The translations under genes and the position numbers were made by a program. A stretch of 7,676 nucleotides of DNA from JAJBWD01 sp041670885 (GTDB lineage: Bacteria; Bacillota; Clostridia; Clostridiales; Clostridiaceae), in the NCBI GenBank assembly GCA_041670885.1, contig JBAXYJ010000135.1:1-7676 (forward strand), given 5' to 3'. Under the pieces are notes generated by a model. That model ran no database searches and had not been told where the DNA came from. It worked only from the letters and a program-made list of their open reading frames with translations. Positions 1 to 5,791 of this stretch are shown here, piece by piece (the stretch's first letter is position 1; every line of letters begins with the position of its first letter).

Positions 1-869
1 ACTCCTATTTCAAATTCCGGATAATTGCCAGAAGCGATGGATTCCTGCAAATCTTTCCTATTAAAATCCGGATCCTTTCCGGCTATTTTTTGAGTTTCAT
101 CCCAAACTAAAGAATGAACTCCCAGCAAAGGTTTAAAATGAAATTTAACAAAAGTAGATTTACCACTTTCATTTATAAACCTAAAGGTGTGAACTCCAAA
201 ACCTTCCATCATACGATAACTTCTGGGAATTCCTCTGTCAGACATAACCCACATAACGGTATGAGCAGATTCCTGATTATTTGCCACAAAGTCCCAAAAG
301 GTATCGTGAGCACTGGAGGCTTGGGGAACCTCCGTATCCGGTTCTGGCTTTACTGCATGAACGAAATCCGGAAATTTAATTGCATCCTGAATAAAGAAAA
401 CAGGAATGTTATTCCCAACTATATCATAATTACCATCCTGAGTATAAAACTTTAATGCAAAACCTCTAATATCTCTGACTGTATCTGCTGAACCTCTGAA
501 TCCGGCTACAGTAGAAAATCTTACAAATATAGGGGTTTTTACAGATGGATCCTGTAAAAATCCTGCTTTAGTATATTCTTTCATTGATTCATACAGCTGA
601 AATTCTCCATGTGCTCCGGTGCCTCGCGCATGTACAATTCTTTCCGGAATACGCTCATGGTCAAAATGAGTAATTTTTTCTCTGAAATGGAAATCTTCCA
701 TTAAAGTTGGACCTCTATCTCCTGCCTTTAATGAAAATTCATCCTGTGATAATGTAACACCTTGATTTGTCGTTAGATTTTCCCCCTGGTCATCCACTCT
801 AAATTCATCCAGCTGTTTGTCTTTTGCATTTTTTATCTGGTTACTTGCTTTGTTATTTTTATCTTCCAT
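1..869 (-). CDS. katE: Large-subunit (HPII-type) catalase, N-terminal part; continues past the left edge
   Basis: Heme catalase converting H2O2 to water and oxygen, presumably cytoplasmic. The reverse strand is open for 289 codons from an ATG at 869 to the window edge, so the C-terminal part, including the proximal heme Tyr, lies outside. The active-site signature FDHERIPERIVHARG starts at residue 69; the distal catalytic His is H80 and the catalytic Asn is N153 in VGNNIPVFF. Further conserved blocks are the Ser/Thr-Val heme-pocket segment RFSTV (117-121) and MSDRGIPRSYR. The N-terminal extension with LTTNQGV (32-38) and the segment around GDRGPTLMEDF (50-60) match the large-subunit clade (E. 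coli KatE type, about 700-750 residues) rather than small-subunit catalases. The start is supported by AAAGGGG seven bases upstream of the ATG. The gene stands alone in view and is divergent from the yddE-like gene. Clade assignment is from remembered family sequences; catalase identity is very secure. Confidence 0.95.
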   Translation of the reverse strand, partial: MEDKNNKASNQIKNAKDKQLDEFRVDDQGENLTTNQGVTLSQDEFSLKAGDRGPTLMEDFHFREKITHFDHERIPERIVHARGTGAHGEFQLYESMKEYTKAGFLQDPSVKTPIFVRFSTVAGFRGSADTVRDIRGFALKFYTQDGNYDIVGNNIPVFFIQDAIKFPDFVHAVKPEPDTEVPQASSAHDTFWDFVANNQESAHTVMWVMSDRGIPRSYRMMEGFGVHTFRFINESGKSTFVKFHFKPLLGVHSLVWDETQKIAGKDPDFNRKDLQESIASGNYPEFEIG

Positions 870-875
870 ATTATG

Positions 876-885
876 CCCCTTTCTT
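876..885 (-). promoter_or_regulatory. Ribosome-binding site of the catalase gene, inside a small hairpin
   Basis: On the reverse strand AAGAAAGGGG precedes the ATG at 869 by about six bases and fixes the start. Its first six bases (AAGAAA) can pair with TTTCTT just upstream (plus-strand arms 880-885 and 891-896), so the Shine-Dalgarno region borders a weak 6-bp hairpin. Confidence 0.6.
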
Positions 886-892
886 GATTAAA

Positions 893-992
893 GAAATTGC
901 ATAATAACCTTTTGGCTGATTTTTCAGCTTAAAAATAACGAATTTAGAGCGTTTTTAAGCTGAAAAAGTAAATTTATGAATTATGCAATTTC
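893..992. repeat. Nested perfect inverted repeats upstream of catalase
   Basis: An outer 13-bp perfect inverted repeat (GAAATTGCATAAT at 893-905, its complement at 980-992) encloses a perfect 16-bp inverted repeat (TTTTTCAGCTTAAAAA at 920-935, complement at 952-967) around a 16-base loop. The whole structure lies 24-123 bases upstream of the catalase start, so it is probably within or near the 5' untranslated region. It could be an mRNA leader fold, an operator or a small MITE-like insertion. No T-run follows it in the catalase direction, so it is not an obvious terminator. Confidence 0.75.
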
Positions 993-1160
993 CTCATTTA
1001 TCAACTTTGAAGTTAAAAAGTTACATAATATAATATGGTCAAGTAAAAAATATTTATACTATTAATAATTATCAGATAATACACGTAACTGCTTAATGTT
1101 ATAATGTTGTATGTATATTCCAACAAAACTATAATTGATTATATTGTATATAGATATTAA
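993..1160. other. AT-rich intergenic DNA between divergent catalase and yddE-like genes
   Basis: No coding potential is seen. It contains a perfect 6-1-6 palindrome ATTATC-A-GATAAT (1068-1080) and a second pair of arms TATAAT-tg-ATTATA (1130-1143), which could be operators. The catalase promoter should lie here, but I find only a possible reverse -35 (TTGACC, plus strand 1037-1042) without a good -10 partner. Confidence 0.4.
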
Positions 1161-1189
1161 TTGCATAAACTAATAAAATGGAGTATAGT
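1161..1189 (+). promoter_or_regulatory. Putative sigma-A promoter of the yddE-like gene
   Basis: TTGCAT (1161-1166), a 17-base spacer and TATAGT (1184-1189) give a plausible vegetative promoter. Transcription would start near 1196, about 15 bases before the GGGGG ribosome-binding site of the downstream gene. The -35 is weak; the -10 matches five of six consensus bases. Confidence 0.5.
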
Positions 1190-1221
1190 CTATAAATTTA
1201 CAATATATGCGGGGGCAAATC

Positions 1222-2133
1222 ATGACAAGAAAATATAATTTATACCAAATTGATTCATTTACAAAGGAAAAACTCGCAGGAAATCCTGCAGGTGTAATTA
1301 CAAATGCAGATGGGCTAACTGATTATGAAATGCAGAAGATTGCCAGGGAACTTAACAATTCTGAGACAGCCTTTATTTTTTCTTCAAACAACAATGAGTA
1401 TGATGTTCATGTACGTTTCTTTACTCCAACAAATGAAGTACCAATCTGTGGACATGCTACTATCGCTGCTCATTATGCCCGTGCCTTTGAAAATGGTCTT
1501 GATAATTCAAGGGTTTATCATAAAACAGGTGCCGGGATTTTGCCTGTTGATATAGTAAAGGAAAATGAGGATTACAAAATTACTATGACCCAGGGTAAAA
1601 TAGAGTTTGGTACCATCATTGATAGCATAAATAAAGAAGAACTTTTAGCAGCACTTAATATAAGAAATAGTGATTTGCTGGAAAACTACGAAATTCAGAT
1701 TGTCTCAACAGGCCATTCTAAGGTTATGGTGGGTATAAAAAGTATTGAAACTTTAAATACACTGCAGCCAAATTATGATGCATTATCCAAGTTGAGTAAG
1801 ATTATTAAATGTAATGGATATTATGTTTTTACGGTTAATTCCCAGGATAGTGATATTTTAATACATGGTCGGATGTTTGCACCTGCAATAGGTATTAATG
1901 AGGATCCTGTTACCGGTAATGCAAATGGTCCTTTAGGTGCATATCTTGTTCATCACAATTTAGTTAAGCATAATAATTCCTTATTTAAATTCAAGGCTAA
2001 GCAGGGTGAAGCTATAAAAAGGACAGGCATAATTGAGGTTGAGGTAAAGATTGAAGATCAGGAACCTGTAGAGGTTAAAGTTTCCGGAAATGCTGTGATA
2101 GCATTCAGATCAGAATTATTATTAAATGATTAA
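1222..2133 (+). CDS. yddE: PhzF-family isomerase, YddE type
   Basis: A 303-residue protein of the PhzF (phenazine-biosynthesis-like, diaminopimelate-epimerase fold) family. It resembles E. coli YddE over its whole length, for example FFTPTxEVPICGHAT (66-80), TGHSKVM and GRMFAPAIGI followed by EDPVTGNANGP. PhzF proteins are two-lobed isomerases; the substrate of the YddE branch is not established. The conserved catalytic Glu is E48 in NSETAF, and the CGHAT and EDPVTGNA motifs line the cleft between lobes. I chose the ATG at 1222 because GGGGG ends six bases before it and family members begin about here (YQIDSF at 8-13). An in-frame ATG at 1207 would add five residues but has no ribosome-binding site. 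Length is normal for the family (about 300). The gene stands alone and converges on the DUF421 gene. Confidence 0.95.
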   Translation: MTRKYNLYQIDSFTKEKLAGNPAGVITNADGLTDYEMQKIARELNNSETAFIFSSNNNEYDVHVRFFTPTNEVPICGHATIAAHYARAFENGLDNSRVYHKTGAGILPVDIVKENEDYKITMTQGKIEFGTIIDSINKEELLAALNIRNSDLLENYEIQIVSTGHSKVMVGIKSIETLNTLQPNYDALSKLSKIIKCNGYYVFTVNSQDSDILIHGRMFAPAIGINEDPVTGNANGPLGAYLVHHNLVKHNNSLFKFKAKQGEAIKRTGIIEVEVKIEDQEPVEVKVSGNAVIAFRSELLLND

Positions 2134-2172
2134 AGAAGAAAATCTTCGTTATACCCGTTAAGCAGAACCGTA

Positions 2173-2263
2173 ATATAAGTAAATGAGGCTTCATCAAAGC
2201 AAAGAGGCTTAAACTAATCTGTATATAAATGTATATGTTTAGGCCTCAAGAAATTACTTATAT
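2173..2263. terminator. Convergent hairpin between yddE-like and DUF421 genes
   Basis: An 11-bp stem (GAGGCTTAAAC 2204-2214 with GTTTAGGCCTC 2237-2247, one non-Watson-Crick pair) is nested in a second perfect 10-bp inverted repeat (2173-2182 with 2254-2263). The outer arm overlaps the reverse gene's stop codon. It sits between two convergent stop codons, so a bidirectional terminator is the natural reading, but there is no good T-run on either strand. Confidence 0.5.
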
Positions 2264-2958
2264 AAAAAAACTTTTAAGTTACCTTTATTATCAAGGGTAG
2301 CAAGCAGAACGTTTTTTACCTCAGTTTGATATAAACTTTTTAAACTGGAAACAACCCAGCCTTCATCCCTATTAATTTGCTTAAGCTCCTTGTATTCAAT
2401 TTTACCTTCCTTAATTAACGTCCTTGGCAAATCAAAAGGTTCTGTTTCCATTTGCATGGATGAGGGAGTAACCGGTTCATATTCCGGATGTAAAAATACA
2501 GAAATTTTCCCGTCAGCTTCCCAAATTGCTAATGCTACCTTTTTCACATCCTCTACTTTTTCTTCACGTAATTCTTCTAATAACACATCAATAGATATTC
2601 TTGCTTTTATTAATCCTTTATTAAGAATTTCTCCATTCTGAACAATTATGACTGGTGAACTATTAATAAGTTTTCTTAATGATGGAAATTTAAGTATGCT
2701 GAATATGCCGCCAAGATATAGGGCAACTAACACAGTTGTTGTTATGATGGACCCTTTTAGCCCAAGATTTTCGTCAGATAACGGATGGGCAATTATGTTT
2801 CCAATTACTAAAGCAATAACAAAATCAAGGAGTCTTAATTGAGAAATGGTACGCTGTCCTAAAAGCTTAGCAACAGCCAGCAAAAATAAAAAAGCAATAA
2901 CAGCGCGAAGAATCCACTCAATTGTGGTAAGTGTTTCCTGACCTTGTAAAAAATCCAT
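2254..2958 (-). CDS. DUF421 family membrane protein (YetF-like)
   Basis: A 234-residue protein of the DUF421/YetF family of bacterial inner-membrane proteins. Three hydrophobic helices lie at about residues 14-33, 42-58 and 70-89. The typical segment KLLGQRTISQLRLLDF (31-46) lies between the first two. A soluble C-terminal alpha/beta domain begins near SPVIIVQNGEILNKGL (101-116), followed by the family's helix LLEELREEKVEDV. The biochemical function is unknown. Relatives with DUF421 plus DUF1657 (2Duf in Bacillus) have been tied to spore wet-heat resistance, but no DUF1657 part is obvious here. The start at 2958 is supported by AAGGAG nine bases upstream. The gene converges with the yddE-like gene and diverges from the phosphatase remnant. 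A role in spores is speculation. Confidence 0.9.
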   Translation of the reverse strand: MDFLQGQETLTTIEWILRAVIAFLFLLAVAKLLGQRTISQLRLLDFVIALVIGNIIAHPLSDENLGLKGSIITTTVLVALYLGGIFSILKFPSLRKLINSSPVIIVQNGEILNKGLIKARISIDVLLEELREEKVEDVKKVALAIWEADGKISVFLHPEYEPVTPSSMQMETEPFDLPRTLIKEGKIEYKELKQINRDEGWVVSSLKSLYQTEVKNVLLATLDNKGNLKVFLYK

Positions 2959-3050
2959 ATAAGGCAGCTCCTTTATCTTAAAAATCTAACACTCATATTA
3001 TTTTAACCAATAATCAGTAAAAAATTAAAAAATAATGAGCAGACAGGAAG

Positions 3051-3197
3051 ATGACTGTATATTTATTAAAAGGCAACCATGATGATGGGATTTTAGAAGG
3101 TGATGAAATCCGGCTGCGTATCAGAAAACCTGAAGATGGAAGTGATGATGATTATTTTCTTTTATATCTGAATAACCTTTTAAAAAATGATAAATAA
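3051..3197 (+). pseudogene. N-terminal remnant of PPP-type Ser/Thr phosphatase carrying the GNHD motif
   Basis: A 48-codon reading frame opens with VYLLKGNHDD (residues 3-12), the third metal-binding block of the PPP phosphatase family (GNHE/GNHD). It ends with LLYLNNLLKNDK before a TAA at 3195. The upstream blocks GDxHG and GDxVDRG, expected 30-70 residues earlier, are absent: an in-frame TGA stands at 3036 and AT-rich promoter-like DNA precedes it. The ATG at 3051 directly abuts AGGAAG, too close for a normal ribosome-binding site. The downstream phosphatase part starts in the +1 frame at 3187, overlapping by 11 bases. Removing one A from the run at 3182-3187 would fuse the two. I read this as the 5' end of a truncated, frameshifted gene; a genuine small coupled ORF is the less likely alternative. 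Confidence 0.6.
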
Positions 3198-3699
3198 ATT
3201 AAGACGTTCTGTTCTTAATTCATATCTAAAATTTTTCAACAGTTTATGTAATATTGCCTTTGTAAATAACCAGATGGTTAGTTTGCTGCTTGTACACGGC
3301 GACGTTCCCAGGCCCAGACAAAATGATTTAAAATATTATGATTACATCAACAGTATATCTGACCTTACAAATAATCAGATAAAGGACAATATAAACAGAA
3401 CCATAACTAATAACATGCTATGGAGTGACCCCTGCGAAAGTTACGATGACCTTAGGAAAAACTCCGGCAGGTTTGGATTTACAGAAGGGCATTTTGATGA
3501 ATTCCAAAGTAAAATTAAATTTGATTTGCTTATACGTGGACATGAAGCAAAGTTGGCAGGATATAAAAAATTCTTTAACAGCAGGCTATATACACTATTT
3601 TCAAGCGGCAAAATTTTGAAAAATGATATAAATATAAATAATGAAACAGCTTACGATGATATTGCTCCAAAGATCATTAAGTTTTCTAAAAGTAGATAA
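3187..3699 (+). pseudogene. C-terminal part of PPP-family Ser/Thr protein phosphatase (decayed gene)
   Basis: A 170-codon frame carries the second half of a calcineurin-like PPP phosphatase, a metal-dependent phosphoprotein phosphatase family best known from eukaryotes but scattered in bacteria. Motifs in order are LLLVHGDVP (33-41, metal-binding His), MLWSDP (77-82), RFGF followed by HFDEF (95-106), LLIRGHE (114-120, phosphate-binding Arg and metal His) and LYTLFSSG (134-141). They match the PP1-type series VHGG, LLWSDP, FG, RAHE/Q, TLFSAP. The GNHD block is just upstream in another frame (3051-3197), and the two N-terminal metal-binding blocks are missing. The product therefore could not build the dinuclear metal site, so it is almost certainly inactive even if translated from the ATG at 3187. 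A terminator follows at 3781. Family assignment is firm; pseudogene status is likely. Confidence 0.75.
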
Positions 3700-3999
3700 A
3701 TTTTTTTAATAGATCTGAACAGTCAGGTTGATGACCAACATTAAGACTGCTATATGTATCCCCTTGTCATGATGATGTGAAAAATCCAGAGATTTAACTT
3801 CTCTGGATTTTACTTTGTTTAATTATATAGTTACCCAGCTTATAGAATAATATTGCCTGTACAGGATATAATTTGCTAAATTCTGTGATGTTAATACTGA
3901 GATGTTTTAAAATTGTATATAGAGGTAAATCAACACCTGCTTAATTAATTAATATAAATAAAGATTTTTACATTCAGAAATAGAATTAATACTATAATC
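3700..3999. other. Intergenic stretch with no gene
   Basis: Apart from the terminator at 3781-3819, I see only AT-rich non-coding DNA with stops in all frames. A perfect 10-bp palindrome CCTGTACAGG lies at 3856-3865, and a TTAATTAATTAAT run near 3942-3954. Neither has an assigned role. Confidence 0.5.
3781..3819 (+). terminator. Rho-independent terminator after the phosphatase remnant
   Basis: A perfect 12-bp stem (AAAATCCAGAGA 3781-3792 with TCTCTGGATTTT 3800-3811) has a 7-base loop and is followed by ACTTTGTTT. It lies 81 bases after the phosphatase stop codon. The A-rich 5' arm and T-rich 3' arm allow some action in both directions. Confidence 0.75.
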
Positions 4000-4454
4000 T
4001 TATTTTTCTAAATACTTTCTTCCTTTTACATATCTTCTTATGGCCTCTCCTGCCTCAGCAAGCTGAAAAGTATCTATTAAAACCCCTTCTTTACTTTTAA
4101 CCTTGAGTTTATCAATATTAAAAAAATAAAAAGAATCTTTAACTAACCCGTCTTCAACAGAATCCAAAGTACAGTATGCGACCTTGCTGCATTCTTCATT
4201 AAGCTCAACAGTATACCTATTATAACCATCCCAATCAATAAAATAAGGTATAAAATATTCAAAATCGAACCTATCTAAAAACTTTTTGCAGTCTTCTCTG
4301 TTATTAAAATAATTTAAACTATTAATTTTTCTTCAGCTCCTTCATATATACGTTTACAATTTCGTAACACATTAATTCTATTATACTGGGTACTTGGCTT
4401 TATGCCAATATATTTTTTAATTTTGCAGGAGGGAATATTATCTTGTGACGGTAG
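4000..4454 (-). pseudogene. Frame-broken hypothetical gene remnant
   Basis: No family recognised. On the reverse strand a long open stretch ends with RRYVKGRKYLEK and TAA at 4000. It runs upstream, rich in Asp/Glu/Tyr/Phe (for example DFEYFIPYFIDWDGYNRYTV), to a TGA at 4333-4335, with no ATG or GTG near its beginning. The frame one base away carries equally protein-like sequence from about 4454 to 4326 (NIPSCKIKKYIGIKPSTQY, later NCKRIYEGAEEKLI) and stops at 4314. Adding one A to the A5 run at 4326-4330 would join them into about 150 residues. No start codon is visible for the upstream part, so the 5' end is probably also lost. Alternatives are a sequencing error or a shorter protein from the unusual ATT at 4324-4326, which has AAGGAG ten bases upstream. 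Codon usage looks native. Confidence 0.5.
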
Positions 4455-4460
4455 TCACAA
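4443..4460 (+). promoter_or_regulatory. CRP/FNR-type palindrome upstream of the dehydrogenase gene
   Basis: TTGTGA-CGGTAG-TCACAA is a perfect 7-bp inverted repeat around four central bases. It has exactly the TGTGA-N6-TCACA layout bound by CRP/FNR-superfamily regulators. Its centre (4451.5) lies about 70 bases upstream of the start inferred from the TATAAT at 4510-4515, a distance typical of upstream activator sites. Which regulator binds, if any, is unknown. It overlaps the 5' end of the reverse remnant. Confidence 0.5.
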
Positions 4461-4509
4461 AAATAAAAATGGCTGGAAGCTTAAGGCATTTAAATTGCTT
4501 ATTGTATAG

Positions 4510-4529
4510 TATAATAGATACTAAGGGAG
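4510..4529 (+). promoter_or_regulatory. -10 element and ribosome-binding site of the dehydrogenase gene
   Basis: A perfect TATAAT at 4510-4515 is followed by AGGGAG at 4524-4529, nine bases before the ATG at 4539. No good -35 stands 16-18 bases upstream (about CATTTA), which would fit dependence on an activator at the palindrome at 4443-4460. Confidence 0.5.
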
Positions 4530-4538
4530 TGATAATAA

Positions 4539-5501
4539 ATGAGAATTTTAGTTGTGATTCCATTTAATGATAATGAAAAAGGAAAACTTAAATCAAAGAT
4601 GCCGGAAGCAGAGTACATTTTTAAAACCCATGAGGAAATTACTGAAGAACTTGTAAAAAGTGCTGATATAATTATTGGGAATGTTCCTGTGCAATATATA
4701 AAGGGAAGTAAAAAGCTTAAATGGCTTCAGTTAAATAGTGCAGGTACAGACGGATACTGTGAAGATGGTATAATTCCCAAAGGTGCTTATCTTACAAATG
4801 CCACCGGTGCTTATGGCCTTGCAATATCTGAACACATGTTAGGTCTGCTGCTTGAAATTAAAAAAAAGCTGAATCTATATTATATAAATCAGAAGCAGCA
4901 TGTATGGAAGGATGAAGGAAATGTTACTTCAATAGAAGGAAGTACTACACTGGTTGTAGGACTTGGTGATATTGGAGGTGATTTTGCCAGAAAAATGAAA
5001 GCACTTGGCAGTTACACAATAGGTATAAAAAGGACTAAAGGATTAAAACCGGAATATATTGATGAATTATATACAATTGAAGATCTTGATACTCTTTTAC
5101 CTAAAGCGGATGTAGTTGCTTTATGTCTTCCGGGAACTAAGGATACTTACCATTTGTTTAATAAAAATAAATTTAACTTGATGAAGAAAGATGCAGTTAT
5201 TCTTAATGTGGGAAGAGGAAGTACCATATGTACTGAGGATTTATGTGATGCTCTTGAAAATGAGATTATCAGTGGAGCAGGCCTTGATGTAACAGAACCG
5301 GAACCATTACCTGCCGGACATAGATTGTGGAATGCACCTGGAGCTTTTATTACTCCTCATATATCAGGATTTTTTCACCTTCCGGAAACCTTAAGGAGAA
5401 TTGTTGAAATCAGCATTGAAAATCTTGAACATTTTAAAAGGCAGGAACCATTAAAAAATATAGTTGATTTTAAAACTGGTTACAGGATGCAAAAAAAATA
5501 A
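4539..5501 (+). CDS. D-isomer-specific 2-hydroxyacid dehydrogenase
   Basis: A 320-residue cytosolic oxidoreductase of the D-2-hydroxyacid dehydrogenase family, which interconverts 2-oxoacids and D-2-hydroxyacids with NAD(P)H. Visible are the substrate-side segment LQLNSAGTDGY (63-73), the Rossmann motif GLGDIG (141-146), and the catalytic triad Arg226 in NVGRGS, Glu255 in EPEPLP and His274 in ITPHISG. All key residues are present and the length is normal. The loop after the second Rossmann strand reads GIKRTKG (162-168), with Lys-Arg-Thr where NAD-specific members usually carry Asp; this suggests NADP(H) preference, as in GhrA/GhrB-like glyoxylate/hydroxypyruvate reductases. The exact substrate cannot be told. 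The gene is monocistronic, with its own TATAAT, AGGGAG ribosome-binding site and an upstream CRP/FNR-like palindrome. No convincing terminator hairpin follows. Confidence 0.92.
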   Translation: MRILVVIPFNDNEKGKLKSKMPEAEYIFKTHEEITEELVKSADIIIGNVPVQYIKGSKKLKWLQLNSAGTDGYCEDGIIPKGAYLTNATGAYGLAISEHMLGLLLEIKKKLNLYYINQKQHVWKDEGNVTSIEGSTTLVVGLGDIGGDFARKMKALGSYTIGIKRTKGLKPEYIDELYTIEDLDTLLPKADVVALCLPGTKDTYHLFNKNKFNLMKKDAVILNVGRGSTICTEDLCDALENEIISGAGLDVTEPEPLPAGHRLWNAPGAFITPHISGFFHLPETLRRIVEISIENLEHFKRQEPLKNIVDFKTGYRMQKK

Positions 5502-5711
5502 ATTAAAAGTTATGCAATAAGACATGTTCATCAAGGTTTGTATTGTTCTATGGACTATACTTCCTGAGATTCACATGCCTTATTTTTATGTAAGCAATTT
5601 AATACTTGGGAATATCTTAATAACGTATCCTGTAAATCCAGGCAGGAAATATTGTAACCTTTTCTTTATTATATTATCCCAAAATAAACTGCAGTAATTA
5701 TTTAACTATCG

Positions 5712-5741
5712 TAATATTTTATTATAAAAATGGGCATCCTA
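5712..5741 (+). promoter_or_regulatory. Putative forespore (sigma-F/G-like) promoter of the SASP-like gene
   Basis: TAATA (5712-5716), an 18-base spacer and CATCCTA (5735-5741) resemble the sigma-G pattern (GMATR, 17-18, CATNNTA). The extended GGGCATCCTA also nearly fits the sigma-F -10. Transcription would start near 5748, about 44 bases before the ATG. The match is by eye and short, but it agrees with the spore-like product. Confidence 0.4.
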
Positions 5742-5745
5742 TAAA

Positions 5746-5767
5746 TGTATTGGATATATTCAATACA
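5746..5767 (+). promoter_or_regulatory. Leader hairpin before the SASP-like gene
   Basis: TGTATTGGA (5746-5754) can pair with TTCAATACA (5759-5767) around a TATA loop: nine pairs, one G-U on RNA. If the promoter at 5712-5741 is right, this hairpin sits at the very 5' end of the message. It could protect the mRNA or act as an operator. Confidence 0.4.
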
Positions 5768-5791
5768 AATTAAAATTAAAGGAGAACAAAC

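Noticed and set aside
114..455. Open forward frame of 113 codons
   Set aside because: It lies entirely antisense to the catalase reading frame, whose motifs are unmistakable, and its translation resembles no protein pattern.
1130..1143. PerR box (TTATAAT-N-ATTATAA)
   Set aside because: The arms match, but the spacer is two bases rather than one and the outer bases do not fit, so I do not call it PerR; it is kept only as a possible operator.
3035..3082. Fifteen-codon ORF starting at ATG 3035 (MSRQEDDCIF...)
   Set aside because: It overlaps the GNHD-carrying frame, has no ribosome-binding site and stops after 15 codons.
3179..3185. TTTAAAA slippery heptamer in frame at the phosphatase frame junction, suggesting programmed frameshifting
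   Set aside because: A -1 slip at this site would not enter the downstream phosphatase frame, which is +1; the N-terminal metal-binding blocks are missing anyway, so decay explains it better.
5511..5519. Second copy of the TTATGCAAT end of the catalase-upstream inverted repeat, hinting at a dispersed MITE
   Set aside because: Only nine bases match and no inverted partner lies nearby; this is expected by chance in AT-rich DNA.
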